The notes beneath the pieces are model-generated. The model searched no databases and was not told the origin of the DNA. It was given only the letters and a program-made list of their open reading frames with translations. Below, in pieces: positions 52,844 to 61,955 of a stretch of 64,000 nt of DNA; position 1 is the first letter of the stretch, and each line of letters starts with the position of its first letter. Location of the stretch: contig MKWG01000011.1 in the NCBI GenBank assembly GCA_001899685.1, positions 62,001-126,000 on the forward strand. The letters run 5' to 3'. The position numbers were made by a program, and so were the translations under genes. Source of the DNA: Sphingobacteriales bacterium 44-15 (lineage in GTDB: Bacteria; Bacteroidota; Bacteroidia; Chitinophagales; Chitinophagaceae).

Positions 52844-53428
52844 ATGCAAAAAATAGTATTAGCTTCCGGCTCTCCACGGCGGAAACAATTGCTGGAATGG
52901 GCAAGGGTGGATTTTGATATTATCGTGCCGCCGATTGAAGAATCTGTGCCGGCTGACGTTCCGTTGCAGGAGGTGCCTGTGCATATTGCCAGGGATAAAG
53001 CCTTTGCAGTGAAGGCGACGCATGAATATAAGCGGTATGAGCCGGGAATACCCGTGTTGTCTGCAGATACTATTGTGGTATGTGACGGGCAGATCCTGGG
53101 CAAGCCGGCAGACAGGGAGAATGCCATCGCCATGCTTGGCCTGCTTTCGGGTAAGAAGCACGAGGTGATGACAGGCGTATTTTTGACCAATGGTGAAAAA
53201 GAGGAACATTTTACCGAGGTTACGGAAGTGTGGTTTTATGAGCTGACACAGCAGCAAATACAATTTTATGTTGATGAGTACCAGCCGTATGATAAAGCCG
53301 GCGCTTACGGCATACAGGAATGGATGGGCGTGGTGGGCATACAACGGATCGCAGGTGACTTTTATAATGTGATGGGCCTGCCGGTGAGCAGGGTAGTGCA
53401 GTTGATCGAAAACTGGTCGGACAGGTGA
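52844..53428 (+). CDS. maf: Maf family nucleotide pyrophosphatase
   Basis: The 194-residue protein has ASGSPRRKQLLEWA at the start, SADTIVVCDGQILGKP in the middle (catalytic Asp) and YDKAGAYGIQEW, the Maf signature. Maf proteins hydrolyse dTTP, UTP and modified nucleotides as a house-cleaning function. The frame is open to 52805; the ATG at 52844 places the usual KIVLASGSPRR start near the N-terminus. The 120-base gap upstream contains a degenerate GGTAGGG/CCCTATACC inverted repeat. Confidence 0.94.
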   Translation: MQKIVLASGSPRRKQLLEWARVDFDIIVPPIEESVPADVPLQEVPVHIARDKAFAVKATHEYKRYEPGIPVLSADTIVVCDGQILGKPADRENAIAMLGLLSGKKHEVMTGVFLTNGEKEEHFTEVTEVWFYELTQQQIQFYVDEYQPYDKAGAYGIQEWMGVVGIQRIAGDFYNVMGLPVSRVVQLIENWSDR

Positions 53429-53466
53429 TGCCTGATACCGGGCTGCCAAAATACTTTCTTTTATTT

Positions 53467-53497
53467 TGATATATGCGCTGAGTGCTGTATCTTAACC
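53467..53497 (+). promoter_or_regulatory. candidate promoter of the DUF2851 gene
   Basis: TTTG (53467-53470), a 19-base spacer and TATCTTAA (53490-53497) match the consensus except for the last two bases. It ends 28 bases before the ATG at 53526. Confidence 0.4.
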
Positions 53498-53525
53498 TGT
53501 ATTGAATAACATCATTTAGCAACCT

Positions 53526-54800
53526 ATGACAGAACGACTTCTCCAGTTTATCTGGCAGATGCAGTATTTTAATAAGACTGCGCTTTGCACCTCTACCGGC
53601 GAGCCATTAACCATACAGTATCCCGGACTGCTCAATACCAACCAGGGTCCGGATTTTCTGCAGGCAACCCTAAAGATTGGGTCAACATCCTGGGCGGGAA
53701 ATATTGAGTTGCATATACGTTCTTCAGACTGGAAGGCTCACGGGCATGAAGAGGATGCTAACTATGGAAATGTAATACTGCACGTAGTATGGGAAAATGA
53801 TGTGGAAAGCCCTGATGAATCTGGCCGCCGGATACCGCTCCTTATTTTGCAGGACAGGATATCAAAATTCCTGCTTGCCAGGTATGAAGAGCTCATGTAC
53901 AACCATACGATCATCGCATGTGAAAAGAGTGTAAGCGCGGTACCTGCTATCGTTTGGGATACATGGACAGCACGGCTTGCGGCAGAAAGGCTTGAACGTA
54001 AGTCCCTGATCATTCAGGAATACCTGCAGCAGACGAATAACCACTGGGAAGAAGTGTTCTGGTGGATACTGGCAAAAAATTTTGGCGCTACGGTGAATGC
54101 CGGCGCGTTTGAGGCCATAGCAAGATCCGTTTCCGTTAATATCCTGGCGAAACACAAAAACCAGATACATCAGCTTGAAGCATTATTGCTTGGGCAGGCG
54201 GGCCTGCTTGGCGCAGAGCATAGCGAAAGCTATCCTAAAATGTTGCAGAAAGAATACCGCTTCCTCCGAAAAAAATATACCCTCAGGCCTATATACGAGC
54301 CTGTTCATTTTTTAAGAATGCGCCCCGGCAATTTTCCTACCATACGACTTGCACAACTGGCTATGCTTATTCATCATTCTTCACACCTTTTCTCCCGCAT
54401 CAAAGAAATAGCTGCGCTTAAGGAAATAATGGATTTATTTACCGTTACAGCCAACGACTACTGGCACTATCACTACCGTCCGGATGAACTGTCTTCTTTT
54501 CGTCCCAAAATAGTTGGAGAAAGTACTGTGCAGAATATTATTATTAATACCGCAGTCCCTGCAGTATTTGCTTATGGTGTTGCGCACAACGAACAGCCAT
54601 ACAAAGACAAGGCATTGCAGTGGCTGGAATCACTTGCTCCCGAAGAGAACAGGATAACTAAAAAGTGGAAGCTCCTGGGTATACGCAATGCTTCGGCATT
54701 GGATTCGCAGGCGCTTACGGAACTGACAAAAGAGTACTGCATTCATAAGCGATGCCTTCAATGCGCAGCGGGGGTGGCAATATTGAAGAGATGTATATGA
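53526..54800 (+). CDS. DUF2851 family protein
   Basis: The 424-residue protein is a full-length DUF2851 member: MTERLLQFIWQMQYFN, LLNTNQGPDFLQA, WAGNIELHIRSSDW, NVILHVVWEND. It closes with a Cys-containing segment HKRCLQCAAGVAILKR. The N-terminal motifs resemble a nuclease-like fold, but the function of the family is unknown. It is common in Bacteroidota core genomes. No signal peptide is present. It lies 97 bases after maf. Confidence 0.9.
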   Translation: MTERLLQFIWQMQYFNKTALCTSTGEPLTIQYPGLLNTNQGPDFLQATLKIGSTSWAGNIELHIRSSDWKAHGHEEDANYGNVILHVVWENDVESPDESGRRIPLLILQDRISKFLLARYEELMYNHTIIACEKSVSAVPAIVWDTWTARLAAERLERKSLIIQEYLQQTNNHWEEVFWWILAKNFGATVNAGAFEAIARSVSVNILAKHKNQIHQLEALLLGQAGLLGAEHSESYPKMLQKEYRFLRKKYTLRPIYEPVHFLRMRPGNFPTIRLAQLAMLIHHSSHLFSRIKEIAALKEIMDLFTVTANDYWHYHYRPDELSSFRPKIVGESTVQNIIINTAVPAVFAYGVAHNEQPYKDKALQWLESLAPEENRITKKWKLLGIRNASALDSQALTELTKEYCIHKRCLQCAAGVAILKRCI

Positions 54801-54930
54801 TGCCATCCGGTCATTCTGTGGCAGGTTAGTTTATATATACTGTTAAAAGCACCGTATTCCAGAAGTGACACGGAATACCCAAGACAGATAATTCACTTTG
54901 GTAAAATAAACAATAGCGGTAGCCTTTTCT

Positions 54931-54938
54931 TATCTTTG
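54931..54938 (+). promoter_or_regulatory. -7 box of the VapBC-like pair
   Basis: TATCTTTG matches TAnnTTTG and lies 22 bases before the ATG at 54961. A TTTG at 54897-54900 is 30 bases away, too far for the usual spacer. Confidence 0.4.
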
Positions 54939-54960
54939 TAGCAAGTAAAAAATAATAAAA

Positions 54961-55206
54961 ATGAAGAACTCGGAGATAAATACAAACTTGGTTGACAGCT
55001 ACTATGTATTGCTAAGAAACTTAAGCCCTGACAATAAATTGGAGCTTATTGCACGGCTCTCGAAATCAATGAAAACCACCAAAAAAGCAAAAGATAATTC
55101 ATGGAAGTCTTTGTTTGGTGCTTTGATCCTTGACCAATCGGCAGATGATTTTGTAGCAGAACTTAAAAGAGACAGGAAATTCAGCCGCAAATCTATTGAC
55201 TTGTGA
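54961..55206 (+). CDS. antitoxin of VapBC-like pair
   Basis: The 81-residue protein precedes a PIN-domain toxin gene and overlaps it by 4 bases. It shows LLRNLSPDNKLELIARLSKSM (helical dimerisation-like part) and a basic C-terminus (DRKFSRKSIDL) that could wrap the toxin, a usual antitoxin layout in Bacteroidota. It has no recognisable DNA-binding motif of the AbrB or RHH type. The assignment rests on position and size. Confidence 0.7.
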   Translation: MKNSEINTNLVDSYYVLLRNLSPDNKLELIARLSKSMKTTKKAKDNSWKSLFGALILDQSADDFVAELKRDRKFSRKSIDL

Positions 55207-55604
55207 AAAAATATCTTTTAGATACTAACATTTGTGCTTATTTCCTCAATGGGAAATTTAGCCTTGAGGGAAAAATTGATGAAGTTGGCATTGAAAATTG
55301 TTTTATTTCTGAAATAACGATTGCCGAACTGAAATACGGAGTGGCAAAAAGCACTCATCAAGAGAAGAATAAAAAAACACTTCAAACATTTCAGGCAAAA
55401 TTTAGCGTTCTTCCAATTTTTCCCGTACTCGACATTTATGCAGTGGAAAAAGTACGATTGAAAACAAAAGGTAAGATTTTAGACGACTTTGATTTGTTGA
55501 TTGGTTCAACGGCTATTTTCAACAACCTGACTTTGGTAACAAAAAATGTCAGTGATTTTGATCGGCTTGTTGGAATTATTATAGAAGATTGGACAAGGCT
55601 CTGA
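55203..55604 (+). CDS. vapC: PIN domain toxin (VapC family)
   Basis: The 133-residue protein has the acidic PIN residues: D7 in YLLDTNICAYFL, E42 in ITIAELKYGV, D97/D98 in LDDFDLLIGSTA and a late D in TKNVSDFDRL. VapC toxins are ribonucleases that often cut tRNA. It starts with GTG at 55203, overlapping the antitoxin stop, which indicates translational coupling. Confidence 0.9.
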   Translation: MKKYLLDTNICAYFLNGKFSLEGKIDEVGIENCFISEITIAELKYGVAKSTHQEKNKKTLQTFQAKFSVLPIFPVLDIYAVEKVRLKTKGKILDDFDLLIGSTAIFNNLTLVTKNVSDFDRLVGIIIEDWTRL

Positions 55605-55699
55605 CAAATAAAACATTACAGCAGCCAGCATAGCGTTCTGTGTTTCTATTGTTTTCACATAGCAAATACCTGATCGGAATATGCTGCATTGAATTGTCG

Positions 55700-55790
55700 G
55701 GAGAGAGAAAAACGAGAGAAGTGAGATGTGAAAAGAGTATGATGTTTGTCCATCTCACGTCTCTCATTTCTCGTCTCAGAAGAACACTCA
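55700..55790. repeat. inverted repeat of GTGAGATG/CATCTCAC units
   Basis: GAGAGAAGTGAGATG and CATCTCACGTCTCTC are imperfect inverted copies about 25 bases apart. It belongs to the GAGAGACGTGAGA family of degenerate repeats seen also near 29670, 31550 and 44760. It sits between the convergent vapC and OsmC genes. Confidence 0.5.
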
Positions 55791-55806
55791 TGCGTTCTAC
55801 CCGCCA

Positions 55807-56235
55807 CTACGAAACTACTTCCACAGAAGGCTGCCAGTTGAAAAGCGTATTTACTTTAATATCAGGATGAATGCTGTATTTTACCGGGCAGGTATGTGCT
55901 GCATTTTCAAAAATCTTTTTTTCCCTGTCGGTCAGGCGCATATCTTCCGGGCAATGAAATGTTAAATTTATGCCGCTTATCCGGCGTGGCTCGCTTGACA
56001 TGATTTTTTCCACTTCAATTTTTATCCCCTCTATATTCACCTGCATATCTCTTGCCTTTATGCCCATGATAGTAAGCATACAGCTGGCAAGCGCAGTGGC
56101 TACGAGGTCGGACGGGGAGAATCTTTCTCCTTTCCCCTGGTTATCCGGTGGTGCATCTGTTTCAATTACGGTGCCTGATTTCAGATGTGTACAAACGGTT
56201 CGCAGGTTTCCTTCGTAGAATACTGTTGAGGTCAT
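55807..56235 (-). CDS. OsmC family protein
   Basis: The 142-residue protein has the short OsmC pattern: MTSTVFYEGNLRTVCTHLKSG, FSPSDLVATALASCMLTIM (first Cys) and HTCPVKYSIHPDI (second Cys). It should act in hydroperoxide or thiol stress. The frame is open to 56265; I chose the ATG at 56235, which fits the family start. It is divergent from the outer-membrane protein gene at 56287. Confidence 0.88.
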   Translation of the reverse strand: MTSTVFYEGNLRTVCTHLKSGTVIETDAPPDNQGKGERFSPSDLVATALASCMLTIMGIKARDMQVNIEGIKIEVEKIMSSEPRRISGINLTFHCPEDMRLTDREKKIFENAAHTCPVKYSIHPDIKVNTLFNWQPSVEVVS

Positions 56236-56240
56236 TGTAT

Positions 56241-56248
56241 TATTTTTG
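56241..56248 (+). promoter_or_regulatory. -7 box upstream of 56287 gene
   Basis: TATTTTTG fits TAnnTTTG. The -33 position has no TTTG. It would give a leader of about 30 bases. Confidence 0.3.
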
Positions 56249-56286
56249 TATAAATTTACGTTCAAAGATCACATAAATTATTCCAG

Positions 56287-57108
56287 GTGAAAAAAATCAT
56301 TGCGCTTACTTTATTTGTTGGCATTGCGGTTTTGAGCTATAGTCAGGATATTGGCGCTGCCGGGAAAGGGAAGCCGGATAAGAAGCAGGTAAAAAAAGAA
56401 AAAATGAACCGGCTAATGCGGCAGGAAGAAGAGGGCATGCCATCCTTCCGAAAGCAGGGGGCTTTTGGCATTAAGCTGAATACAGACGGTTGGGGAATTT
56501 CTTATGAACATGGCAGATCAAATTCTGTAACAAGAGCTACCATATACCAGATTGAGTTTAATGAAAAGAAACACCGCAAGGAAGAAAAGCAGCCTGTGGC
56601 GGAGGCTGTAGGAGGAGGTTTTGTCTTGTTTGGCAACCCTTATATTTATGGCAAAAGAAATATCTTTTACCAGTTTAAAGTATCAGGTGGTCAACAGATA
56701 CTGATTGGTGGCAAAGGCAATAAGAACGGAGTATCAGTATATGGGATAGGTACCGGCGGGCTTTCATTAGGTATTCTCCGCCCTTACTACGTAGAAGTGC
56801 AGGATCCTGATAATAAGGACCGCTTTGTAAAATATGATTCTCCCGACAGTGCATTATTTATAGATGGTCCTATACTGGGTGGTCCTGGTTTGACCAGAGG
56901 CTGGAACGATCTGAAATTTGCACCTGGCCTGCATGCAAAAACAGCCATACGGTTTGACTATAACAGGTTCAATACTGTTTTATCAGCAATAGAAGGCGGT
57001 GTAAATGTGGAGTATTATTTCAAAGATATTAACCAGATGGTATACAGCCCTTCCCGTAAGTTTTTCTTCAATGCCTATGTTTCGCTGTTATTTGGCAAAC
57101 GGAAGTAA
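56287..57108 (+). CDS. hypothetical exported outer-membrane barrel-like protein
   Basis: The 273-residue protein has a signal peptide (MKKIIALTLFVGIAVLSYSQ), a basic linker (GKGKPDKKQVKKEKMNRLMR) and a glycine- and tyrosine-rich part with alternating strands (GIKLNTDGWGISYEHG, NIFYQFKVSGGQQILIG). It ends in FFNAYVSLLFGKRK. This fits a small beta-barrel or surface protein; I do not recognise the family. The start is GTG at 56287. A promoter for lipA overlaps its last codons. Confidence 0.7.
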   Translation: MKKIIALTLFVGIAVLSYSQDIGAAGKGKPDKKQVKKEKMNRLMRQEEEGMPSFRKQGAFGIKLNTDGWGISYEHGRSNSVTRATIYQIEFNEKKHRKEEKQPVAEAVGGGFVLFGNPYIYGKRNIFYQFKVSGGQQILIGGKGNKNGVSVYGIGTGGLSLGILRPYYVEVQDPDNKDRFVKYDSPDSALFIDGPILGGPGLTRGWNDLKFAPGLHAKTAIRFDYNRFNTVLSAIEGGVNVEYYFKDINQMVYSPSRKFFFNAYVSLLFGKRK

Positions 57109-57122
57109 GAGGGTTATTTTTG
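57091..57122 (+). promoter_or_regulatory. promoter of lipA
   Basis: TTTG (57091-57094), a 20-base spacer and TATTTTTG (57115-57122) match the Bacteroidota consensus. It overlaps the end of the upstream gene and lies 25 bases before the ATG at 57148. Confidence 0.6.
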
Positions 57123-57147
57123 CATTCAGAAATCTTCAATCTACACT

Positions 57148-58077
57148 ATGAGCGGATCATGCGCAGGTACTGAACAGGCAGCGCCACGGACAAAGAAACC
57201 CGACTGGCTGAGAGTAAAATTACCGATAGGCGAGAGCTATAAGAATGTAAGGAATTTAGTAGATACGCATAAGCTCCATACTATCTGCGAAAGCGGCAAT
57301 TGTCCTAATATGGGGGAATGCTGGGGCGCAGGCACCGCTACTTTTATGATCCTGGGCAATATCTGCACAAGAAGCTGCGGCTTTTGCGCGGTGGCTACCG
57401 GCAGGCCGGAAGCAGTAGACTGGGACGAACCGCAGCGGGTGGCCGAAGCTATTTACCTGATGAAGGTGAAACATGCTGTCATCACTTCTGTGGACAGGGA
57501 TGAATTGAAAGACGGTGGCAGCATTATCTGGCAAAATACCATAAAGGCTGTGAAAGCATTGACGCCCGGTACAACGCTTGAAACGTTGATCCCTGATTTT
57601 AAAGGCGAAAAAGAAAATATTCAACGTATTATAGAAGCTGCTCCTGAAGTGGTGTCGCATAATATTGAAACCGTGGAGCGAATGACGAGACAGGTGCGTA
57701 TACAGGCGAAATACTCCAGGAGCATGGAGGTATTGAAATATCTCAAAGACAACGGCATGCGCACCAAATCAGGGCTGATGCTTGGCTTGGGAGAAACAAA
57801 AGAAGAGGTGCTTCAAACCATGAGAGACCTGAGAGAGAGCAACGTGGATGTCATTACCCTCGGGCAATACCTTCAGCCGACTCAAAAGCACCTTCCGGTA
57901 GTGCGGTTTGTGCACCCCGATGAATTTGCCGAATACACGGAAGCCGGGTATGAAATGGGATTTGATTATGTAGAAAGCGGGCCTTTAGTACGGTCGTCTT
58001 ACCATAGTGAAAAACATGTTTTTGAAGGGATCGGCAAGGCAGGATGGTTGAGGAAAAAAGAATTAATGGGCTGTTGA
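57148..58077 (+). CDS. lipA: lipoyl synthase
   Basis: The 309-residue radical SAM enzyme inserts two sulfur atoms into protein-bound octanoyl groups to give lipoyl cofactor. Both cluster motifs are present: [12 protein letters not shown] (C47, C52, C58) for the auxiliary cluster and CTRSCGFC (C73, C77, C80) for the radical SAM cluster. The C-terminal RSSYHSEKH contains the conserved Arg-Ser-Ser. It has its own promoter and converges on an Rrf2 regulator gene 15 bases away. Confidence 0.97.
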   Translation: MSGSCAGTEQAAPRTKKPDWLRVKLPIGESYKNVRNLVDTHKLHTICESGNCPNMGECWGAGTATFMILGNICTRSCGFCAVATGRPEAVDWDEPQRVAEAIYLMKVKHAVITSVDRDELKDGGSIIWQNTIKAVKALTPGTTLETLIPDFKGEKENIQRIIEAAPEVVSHNIETVERMTRQVRIQAKYSRSMEVLKYLKDNGMRTKSGLMLGLGETKEEVLQTMRDLRESNVDVITLGQYLQPTQKHLPVVRFVHPDEFAEYTEAGYEMGFDYVESGPLVRSSYHSEKHVFEGIGKAGWLRKKELMGC

Positions 58078-58092
58078 TTTTTAAGAAATCCC

Positions 58093-58497
58093 CTACACCA
58101 GGTCGGCAACAGTTTTCTTTTCCAGTATTCTCAGGGTGGCGTCTCTTGCTAATATGAGCGTATCGCGCAATGCGCAGTTTTTTTCATCACAGTTTTTACA
58201 TCGCTCATAAAAATTTAAGCTTACACAGGGCAGCAGCGCAATAGGACCATCAAGTTTGCGCATGATGCTTGCTAGGGTAATGTCTTTAGGTCTTTCTTTA
58301 AAGAAATACCCCCCGCCTTTTCCTTTTTTGCTGTCGAGCACTCCCGCGTTTTTAAGCTCAAGCAGGATGTTTTCCAGGAATTTAATGGGAATTTTCTTTT
58401 TGCGGGCAATTTCCGCAATGAGAATAGGACCATCCTTTTCTGCCTGAGCCATATACATCAGCGCCTTAAATGCATATTGAGTCTTTTTGGAAAGCAT
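58093..58497 (-). CDS. Rrf2 family transcriptional regulator
   Basis: The 134-residue protein has the Rrf2 winged helix (MLSKKTQYAFKALMYMA, ILIAEIARKKKIPIKFLENI, SKKGKGGGYFF). It has cysteines C91, C100, C103 and C108 that could ligate an iron-sulfur cluster, as in IscR and NsrR. It probably senses iron-sulfur status, nitric oxide or redox state. A palindrome at 58537-58555, 40 bases before its start, may be its own operator. It lies downstream of dapB on the same strand. Confidence 0.9.
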   Translation of the reverse strand: MLSKKTQYAFKALMYMAQAEKDGPILIAEIARKKKIPIKFLENILLELKNAGVLDSKKGKGGGYFFKERPKDITLASIMRKLDGPIALLPCVSLNFYERCKNCDEKNCALRDTLILARDATLRILEKKTVADLV

Positions 58498-58536
58498 ATA
58501 GCAATTTAGTGGGAAATAGTGTAATAACGAAAATAG

Positions 58537-58555
58537 CGGATTTTCTTAAAATCCG
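58537..58555. promoter_or_regulatory. palindrome upstream of the rrf2-type gene
   Basis: CGGATTTT and AAAATCCG form a perfect 8-bp inverted repeat around CTT. It lies between the dapB stop and the rrf2-type start and could be an autoregulatory operator. No T tract supports a terminator. Confidence 0.35.
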
Positions 58556-58584
58556 GACTGATATAAATCATCAGGATATAATCT

Positions 58585-59301
58585 TTATAATCCTAATACG
58601 TCCTTCATGCTGAAAATGCCCCGCTGACCATATATATATTCTGCAGCAAGCACTGCTCCCAGGGCAAATCCCCTGCGGTTGTGGGCGGTATGTATAATTT
58701 CAATGTCATCAATATCCGAGTGATACCCGACAATATGCGTACCTGCAGCGGGATCTATTCTTTTGGCAATGATCCGGAGGTCAGAAGGGTTGTCGCTGCC
58801 GTTCAATACCCATTTTTTCTTTGTGGGACTCACTTCCAGTATCTGTTCGGCAAGGGTAATGGCGGTACCGCTGGGTGCATCTTTTTTTTGGGTATGATGG
58901 ATCTCTTCAATAGTCGGGTTGTATTCCGCCTGTGACGCCATCAGCCGGGCAAGCTTTTTATTGATCTCGAAAAAAATGTTTACGCCAATGCTGAAATTAC
59001 TTGCATATAATAAAGCGCCGTTTTGCGCTTTGCAATTCCAAACCGCTTCTTCGTAACGGCTGAGCCACCCTGTAGAGCCGCATACTACCGGGACGCCTGC
59101 CTCGAAGCATTTATTGATATTGTCAAAAGCGCTTTCCGGCCCGGTAAATTCAATGGCAACGTCTGCTTTTTGAATTTTTTCTACGGTATTATCTTCAAGA
59201 TTGTCAATGGATACTTTTAGTATGATCTCATGCTTACGCTGGATAGCGATCTCTTCAATGACATGTCCCATTTTTCCGTAACCTATCAATGCTATTTTCA
59301 T
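58585..59301 (-). CDS. dapB: 4-hydroxy-tetrahydrodipicolinate reductase
   Basis: The 238-residue enzyme of the lysine/diaminopimelate pathway has an N-terminal NAD(P)H site (ALIGYGKMGHVIEE) and the catalytic segment EIHHTQKKDAPSGTAITLAE, with the His-His and K-D-A-P-S-G-T-A signature. The frame is open to 59367; the ATG at 59301 gives the usual MKIALIGYGKMG start. A TATCTTTG box lies only 5 bases before that ATG. Confidence 0.95.
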   Translation of the reverse strand: MKIALIGYGKMGHVIEEIAIQRKHEIILKVSIDNLEDNTVEKIQKADVAIEFTGPESAFDNINKCFEAGVPVVCGSTGWLSRYEEAVWNCKAQNGALLYASNFSIGVNIFFEINKKLARLMASQAEYNPTIEEIHHTQKKDAPSGTAITLAEQILEVSPTKKKWVLNGSDNPSDLRIIAKRIDPAAGTHIVGYHSDIDDIEIIHTAHNRRGFALGAVLAAEYIYGQRGIFSMKDVLGL

Positions 59302-59306
59302 GAGCG

Positions 59307-59314
59307 CAAAGATA
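59307..59314 (-). promoter_or_regulatory. -7 box immediately before dapB
   Basis: TATCTTTG on the minus strand ends 5 bases before the dapB ATG at 59301. If used, transcription would begin at about the start codon. The -33 region has only TTTC at a 16-base spacing. Confidence 0.35.
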
Positions 59315-59320
59315 ATGGAA

Positions 59321-60007
59321 TCAGGGAGCAGAAAGAGGGCGATAGGATTGATTTTTCCGGATATCAAACACCAGGCTCAGTCCGGCGGTATTGGCCATGG
59401 GGGAAAAGCCGGGTTTGAATTGTATGCTCAGGTCATCGGTAACGTTGAAATTTTTCAGATGGCCATCCACGGCAGCATCTACTACGTTCAATCCCCATAA
59501 AATAAGGAAAGCCAATACCGAATAATCCACGTTCTTTCGGAACTCTCCACGGTAATTTTGCAGGCCCGAGAGGTCTCCCGCTTCCACAAAAGGTTGCAGG
59601 GGAGCATAAACGTTTTTATAGTTACCGGTATCTTTCCGGGCAAGCACATTATAGGCGTATCGCGTTCGCTGGAACCATTTAAGGTTGTCGGTGAAGGTAT
59701 AGACAGGTATAGCGAGCGCTCCATAAACGATCGGCATTTTCCAGTATTTTTTATTATAAGCCTGGCCAGCGCCCGGCAATATTGCAGATAATATAGCTGC
59801 TTTACGGGCGGGAGACCATTTATGCGATGCGGTATCCTGAACTGCTTTTTTGCTGATACTGTCGGCCGCTTTCACCACCCTGGTAACGGCAACGCTGTCT
59901 GTCTTTGTGGTATCTTTTGAAGACGGCGGCGGTATACTATCCTGAGCGCAAAGACGGGCTGCACCTGTGAGCAGAATGAAAACGATAAGTAAATAATATC
60001 GAAACAT
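59321..60007 (-). CDS. DUF5683 domain-containing membrane protein
   Basis: The 228-residue protein has a signal peptide or anchor (MFRYYLLIVFILLTGAARLCAQ), a Ser/Thr/Asp-rich linker, and the DUF5683 core SPARKAAILSAILPGAGQAYNKKYWKMPIVYGALA with a second hydrophobic segment (SVLAFLILWGLNVVDAAVDGHL). The function is unknown; it is regularly found beside parAB in Bacteroidota. It begins 15 bases after the parB stop. The ATG at 60007 is preferred to a TTG at 60025 that would overlap parB. Confidence 0.85.
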   Translation of the reverse strand: MFRYYLLIVFILLTGAARLCAQDSIPPPSSKDTTKTDSVAVTRVVKAADSISKKAVQDTASHKWSPARKAAILSAILPGAGQAYNKKYWKMPIVYGALAIPVYTFTDNLKWFQRTRYAYNVLARKDTGNYKNVYAPLQPFVEAGDLSGLQNYRGEFRKNVDYSVLAFLILWGLNVVDAAVDGHLKNFNVTDDLSIQFKPGFSPMANTAGLSLVFDIRKNQSYRPLSAP

Positions 60008-60021
60008 AAGCCGAAATGGTA

Positions 60022-60942
60022 TCAAAGTGCCGATACATTCATTTTTTCGAGTATGGCATTAAGATCCTGCACAGAAAAATACTCAATAGTGATCGTACCG
60101 TGACCTTTTTTACTGTGCTGCATCTTTACACGCGTGCCGTAATGCGAGGCTAAATTATCTTCTATTTTTTTGAAGGGTGCGGCAAGGGTGGCTTTTACCG
60201 ATTTTTTAACAACGTTGTTCTTGTATAAATTTCTTACTAGGTCTTCTGTTTGCCGCACAGACAATCCGCGGTTCTTGATCTCGTTGAAGAGATACAACTG
60301 CTGGTCTACAGTGTCTACATTAATGATGGCTCTTGCATGACCCATGCTGATCACATTATTGCGCACGGACACCTGTATATCGGGGGGGAGCTTGAGGAGA
60401 CGTATATAGTTGGTGACGGTGCTCCTTTCTTTTCCCATCCTTTCCGCTACCTGCTCCTGGGTATATTCCAGCTCTTCCATCATGCGCTTATAACTTAACC
60501 CGATCTCTATGGGGTTAAGGTTTTCGCGCTGCAGGTTTTCCAGTAAAGCCAGTTCCAGCAATTGCTGGTCGTTGGCCTGCCTTACATATACGGGTATATC
60601 TTTTATGCCTGCAAGCTTAGAAGCCCGCCATCTTCTTTCCCCCGCAATAATGCGGTATTTATCGGATCCTGCCACTTTGGCCACGGTAAGCGGCTGAATA
60701 ATATCGTGTATCTTTATGGAAGCTGCCAGCTCCTGCAACGCTTTTTCATCAAAATCGTGCCTCGGTTGCTTGGGATTAGGTTCAATCTGATCTACCGGTA
60801 TTCTCAATGTAGTGGTTGCCTTATCGGCAACAGACGGTTTCAGTTGATCGCCGCCTGTGGTTTTGAGATCAGCATCTATGCTCTGCAGCAGGGAACGGAT
60901 CCCCTTGCCCAGCGCTTCTTTCTTATTATTTGGAGTGCTCAT
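60022..60942 (-). CDS. parB: chromosome partitioning protein ParB
   Basis: The 306-residue protein has the ParB/Spo0J marks: an N-terminal segment [10 protein letters not shown], the CTPase motif [14 protein letters not shown] (101-107 for GERRWRA), [21 protein letters not shown], a helix-turn-helix at about 150-195 ([20 protein letters not shown]) and a C-terminal dimerisation part. It binds parS sites and loads the partition complex. It overlaps the end of parA by 17 bases. No parS site was found in this window. Confidence 0.95.
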   Translation of the reverse strand: MSTPNNKKEALGKGIRSLLQSIDADLKTTGGDQLKPSVADKATTTLRIPVDQIEPNPKQPRHDFDEKALQELAASIKIHDIIQPLTVAKVAGSDKYRIIAGERRWRASKLAGIKDIPVYVRQANDQQLLELALLENLQRENLNPIEIGLSYKRMMEELEYTQEQVAERMGKERSTVTNYIRLLKLPPDIQVSVRNNVISMGHARAIINVDTVDQQLYLFNEIKNRGLSVRQTEDLVRNLYKNNVVKKSVKATLAAPFKKIEDNLASHYGTRVKMQHSKKGHGTITIEYFSVQDLNAILEKMNVSAL

Positions 60943-61747
60943 TATCTATGGTTAATATTCTTTCTTCCTGGGGTATCCGGGTCAGGTTATTCCGTTGCAG
61001 TATTTCCTTTGCAAGATTGAGGTAATTAATGGAGCCCTTGCTTTCTGCATCGTATAATATAGCAGGTTTTCCTACGCTGGGCGCCTCGCTCAGCCGGGTA
61101 TTACGGTGTATGATGGTGTCGAATACCATTTCTTCAAAATGCTGCCTTACTTCATTTACCACCTGGTTACAAAGGCGCAGGCGCCCGTCATACATGGTCA
61201 TGAGAATACCTTCGATCACCAGTTCCGGGTTAAGCCTGCTTTGTACGATTTTAATGGTATTCAGCAGCTTGCCCAATCCTTCCAGGGCAAAGAACTCGGT
61301 CTGTACAGGCACCACTACGCTGTCTGCCGCGGTAAGGGCATTTACCGTAATAAGCCCCAGCGAAGGGGAACAGTCAATTACAATGAAATCATAATCGCTT
61401 TTTACCGGCTCCAGGATATATTTCAAAACATTTTCCCTGTTGGGGTAATTGATCATTTCAATTTCAGCGCCTACCAGGTCAATATGCGAGGGCATTACAT
61501 CCAGATGGGGGATCTCTGATTTTAAGATGACTTCCCGTGCCGGAGTATCATTTACCATACAGTCATACAGACTTTTCTGGATGTTATGCAGGTCAAACCC
61601 CGTTCCGGTAGTGCTGTTGGCCTGGGGATCGGCATCTACCAGCAATGTCTTCTTTTCAAGTACGGCAAAGCTTGCGGCCAGGTTAATGGCAGTTGTTGTT
61701 TTTCCTACTCCACCTTTTTGATTGGCTATCCCTATTGTTCTTGCCAT
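60926..61747 (-). CDS. parA: chromosome partitioning ATPase ParA/Soj
   Basis: The 273-residue ATPase has the deviant Walker A motif KGGVGKTT (11-18), Walker A' DADPQANST and [14 protein letters not shown]. It drives segregation of ParB-parS complexes. It is the first gene of the parA-parB-DUF5683 run. The IS relic begins 153 bases upstream of its start. Confidence 0.96.
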   Translation of the reverse strand: MARTIGIANQKGGVGKTTTAINLAASFAVLEKKTLLVDADPQANSTTGTGFDLHNIQKSLYDCMVNDTPAREVILKSEIPHLDVMPSHIDLVGAEIEMINYPNRENVLKYILEPVKSDYDFIVIDCSPSLGLITVNALTAADSVVVPVQTEFFALEGLGKLLNTIKIVQSRLNPELVIEGILMTMYDGRLRLCNQVVNEVRQHFEEMVFDTIIHRNTRLSEAPSVGKPAILYDAESKGSINYLNLAKEILQRNNLTRIPQEERILTIDNEHSK

Positions 61748-61899
61748 GTGTTATGTTCAGATGATTACTTTATACTAAAATTTAATTTAATATACATTTT
61801 GTTGTTGCCAATTGGCAAATGTAGAATATTATCGGGTGTTTTGGAAGCATCTTTAATTAAGGTACGCAAATTTGATATAATACTACCGATGTAGTTCAT

Positions 61900-61935
61900 T
61901 TTTTCGCAGGCAGGTGGCGATACCAATGCTATTAA
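61900..61935. repeat. left terminal inverted repeat of the IS relic
   Basis: It matches the right end (62720-62755) at 35 of 36 positions in inverse orientation; the single difference is at the base after ACC/GGT in the middle. Confidence 0.8.
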
Positions 61936-61955
61936 TAAGAGACTATAGCAGTTAA

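Noticed and set aside
26905-55790. parS sites within the GTTTCACGT-containing repeats
   Set aside because: parS needs a palindromic TGTTTCACGTGAAACA-like core; the repeats have the half-site in other arrangements only.
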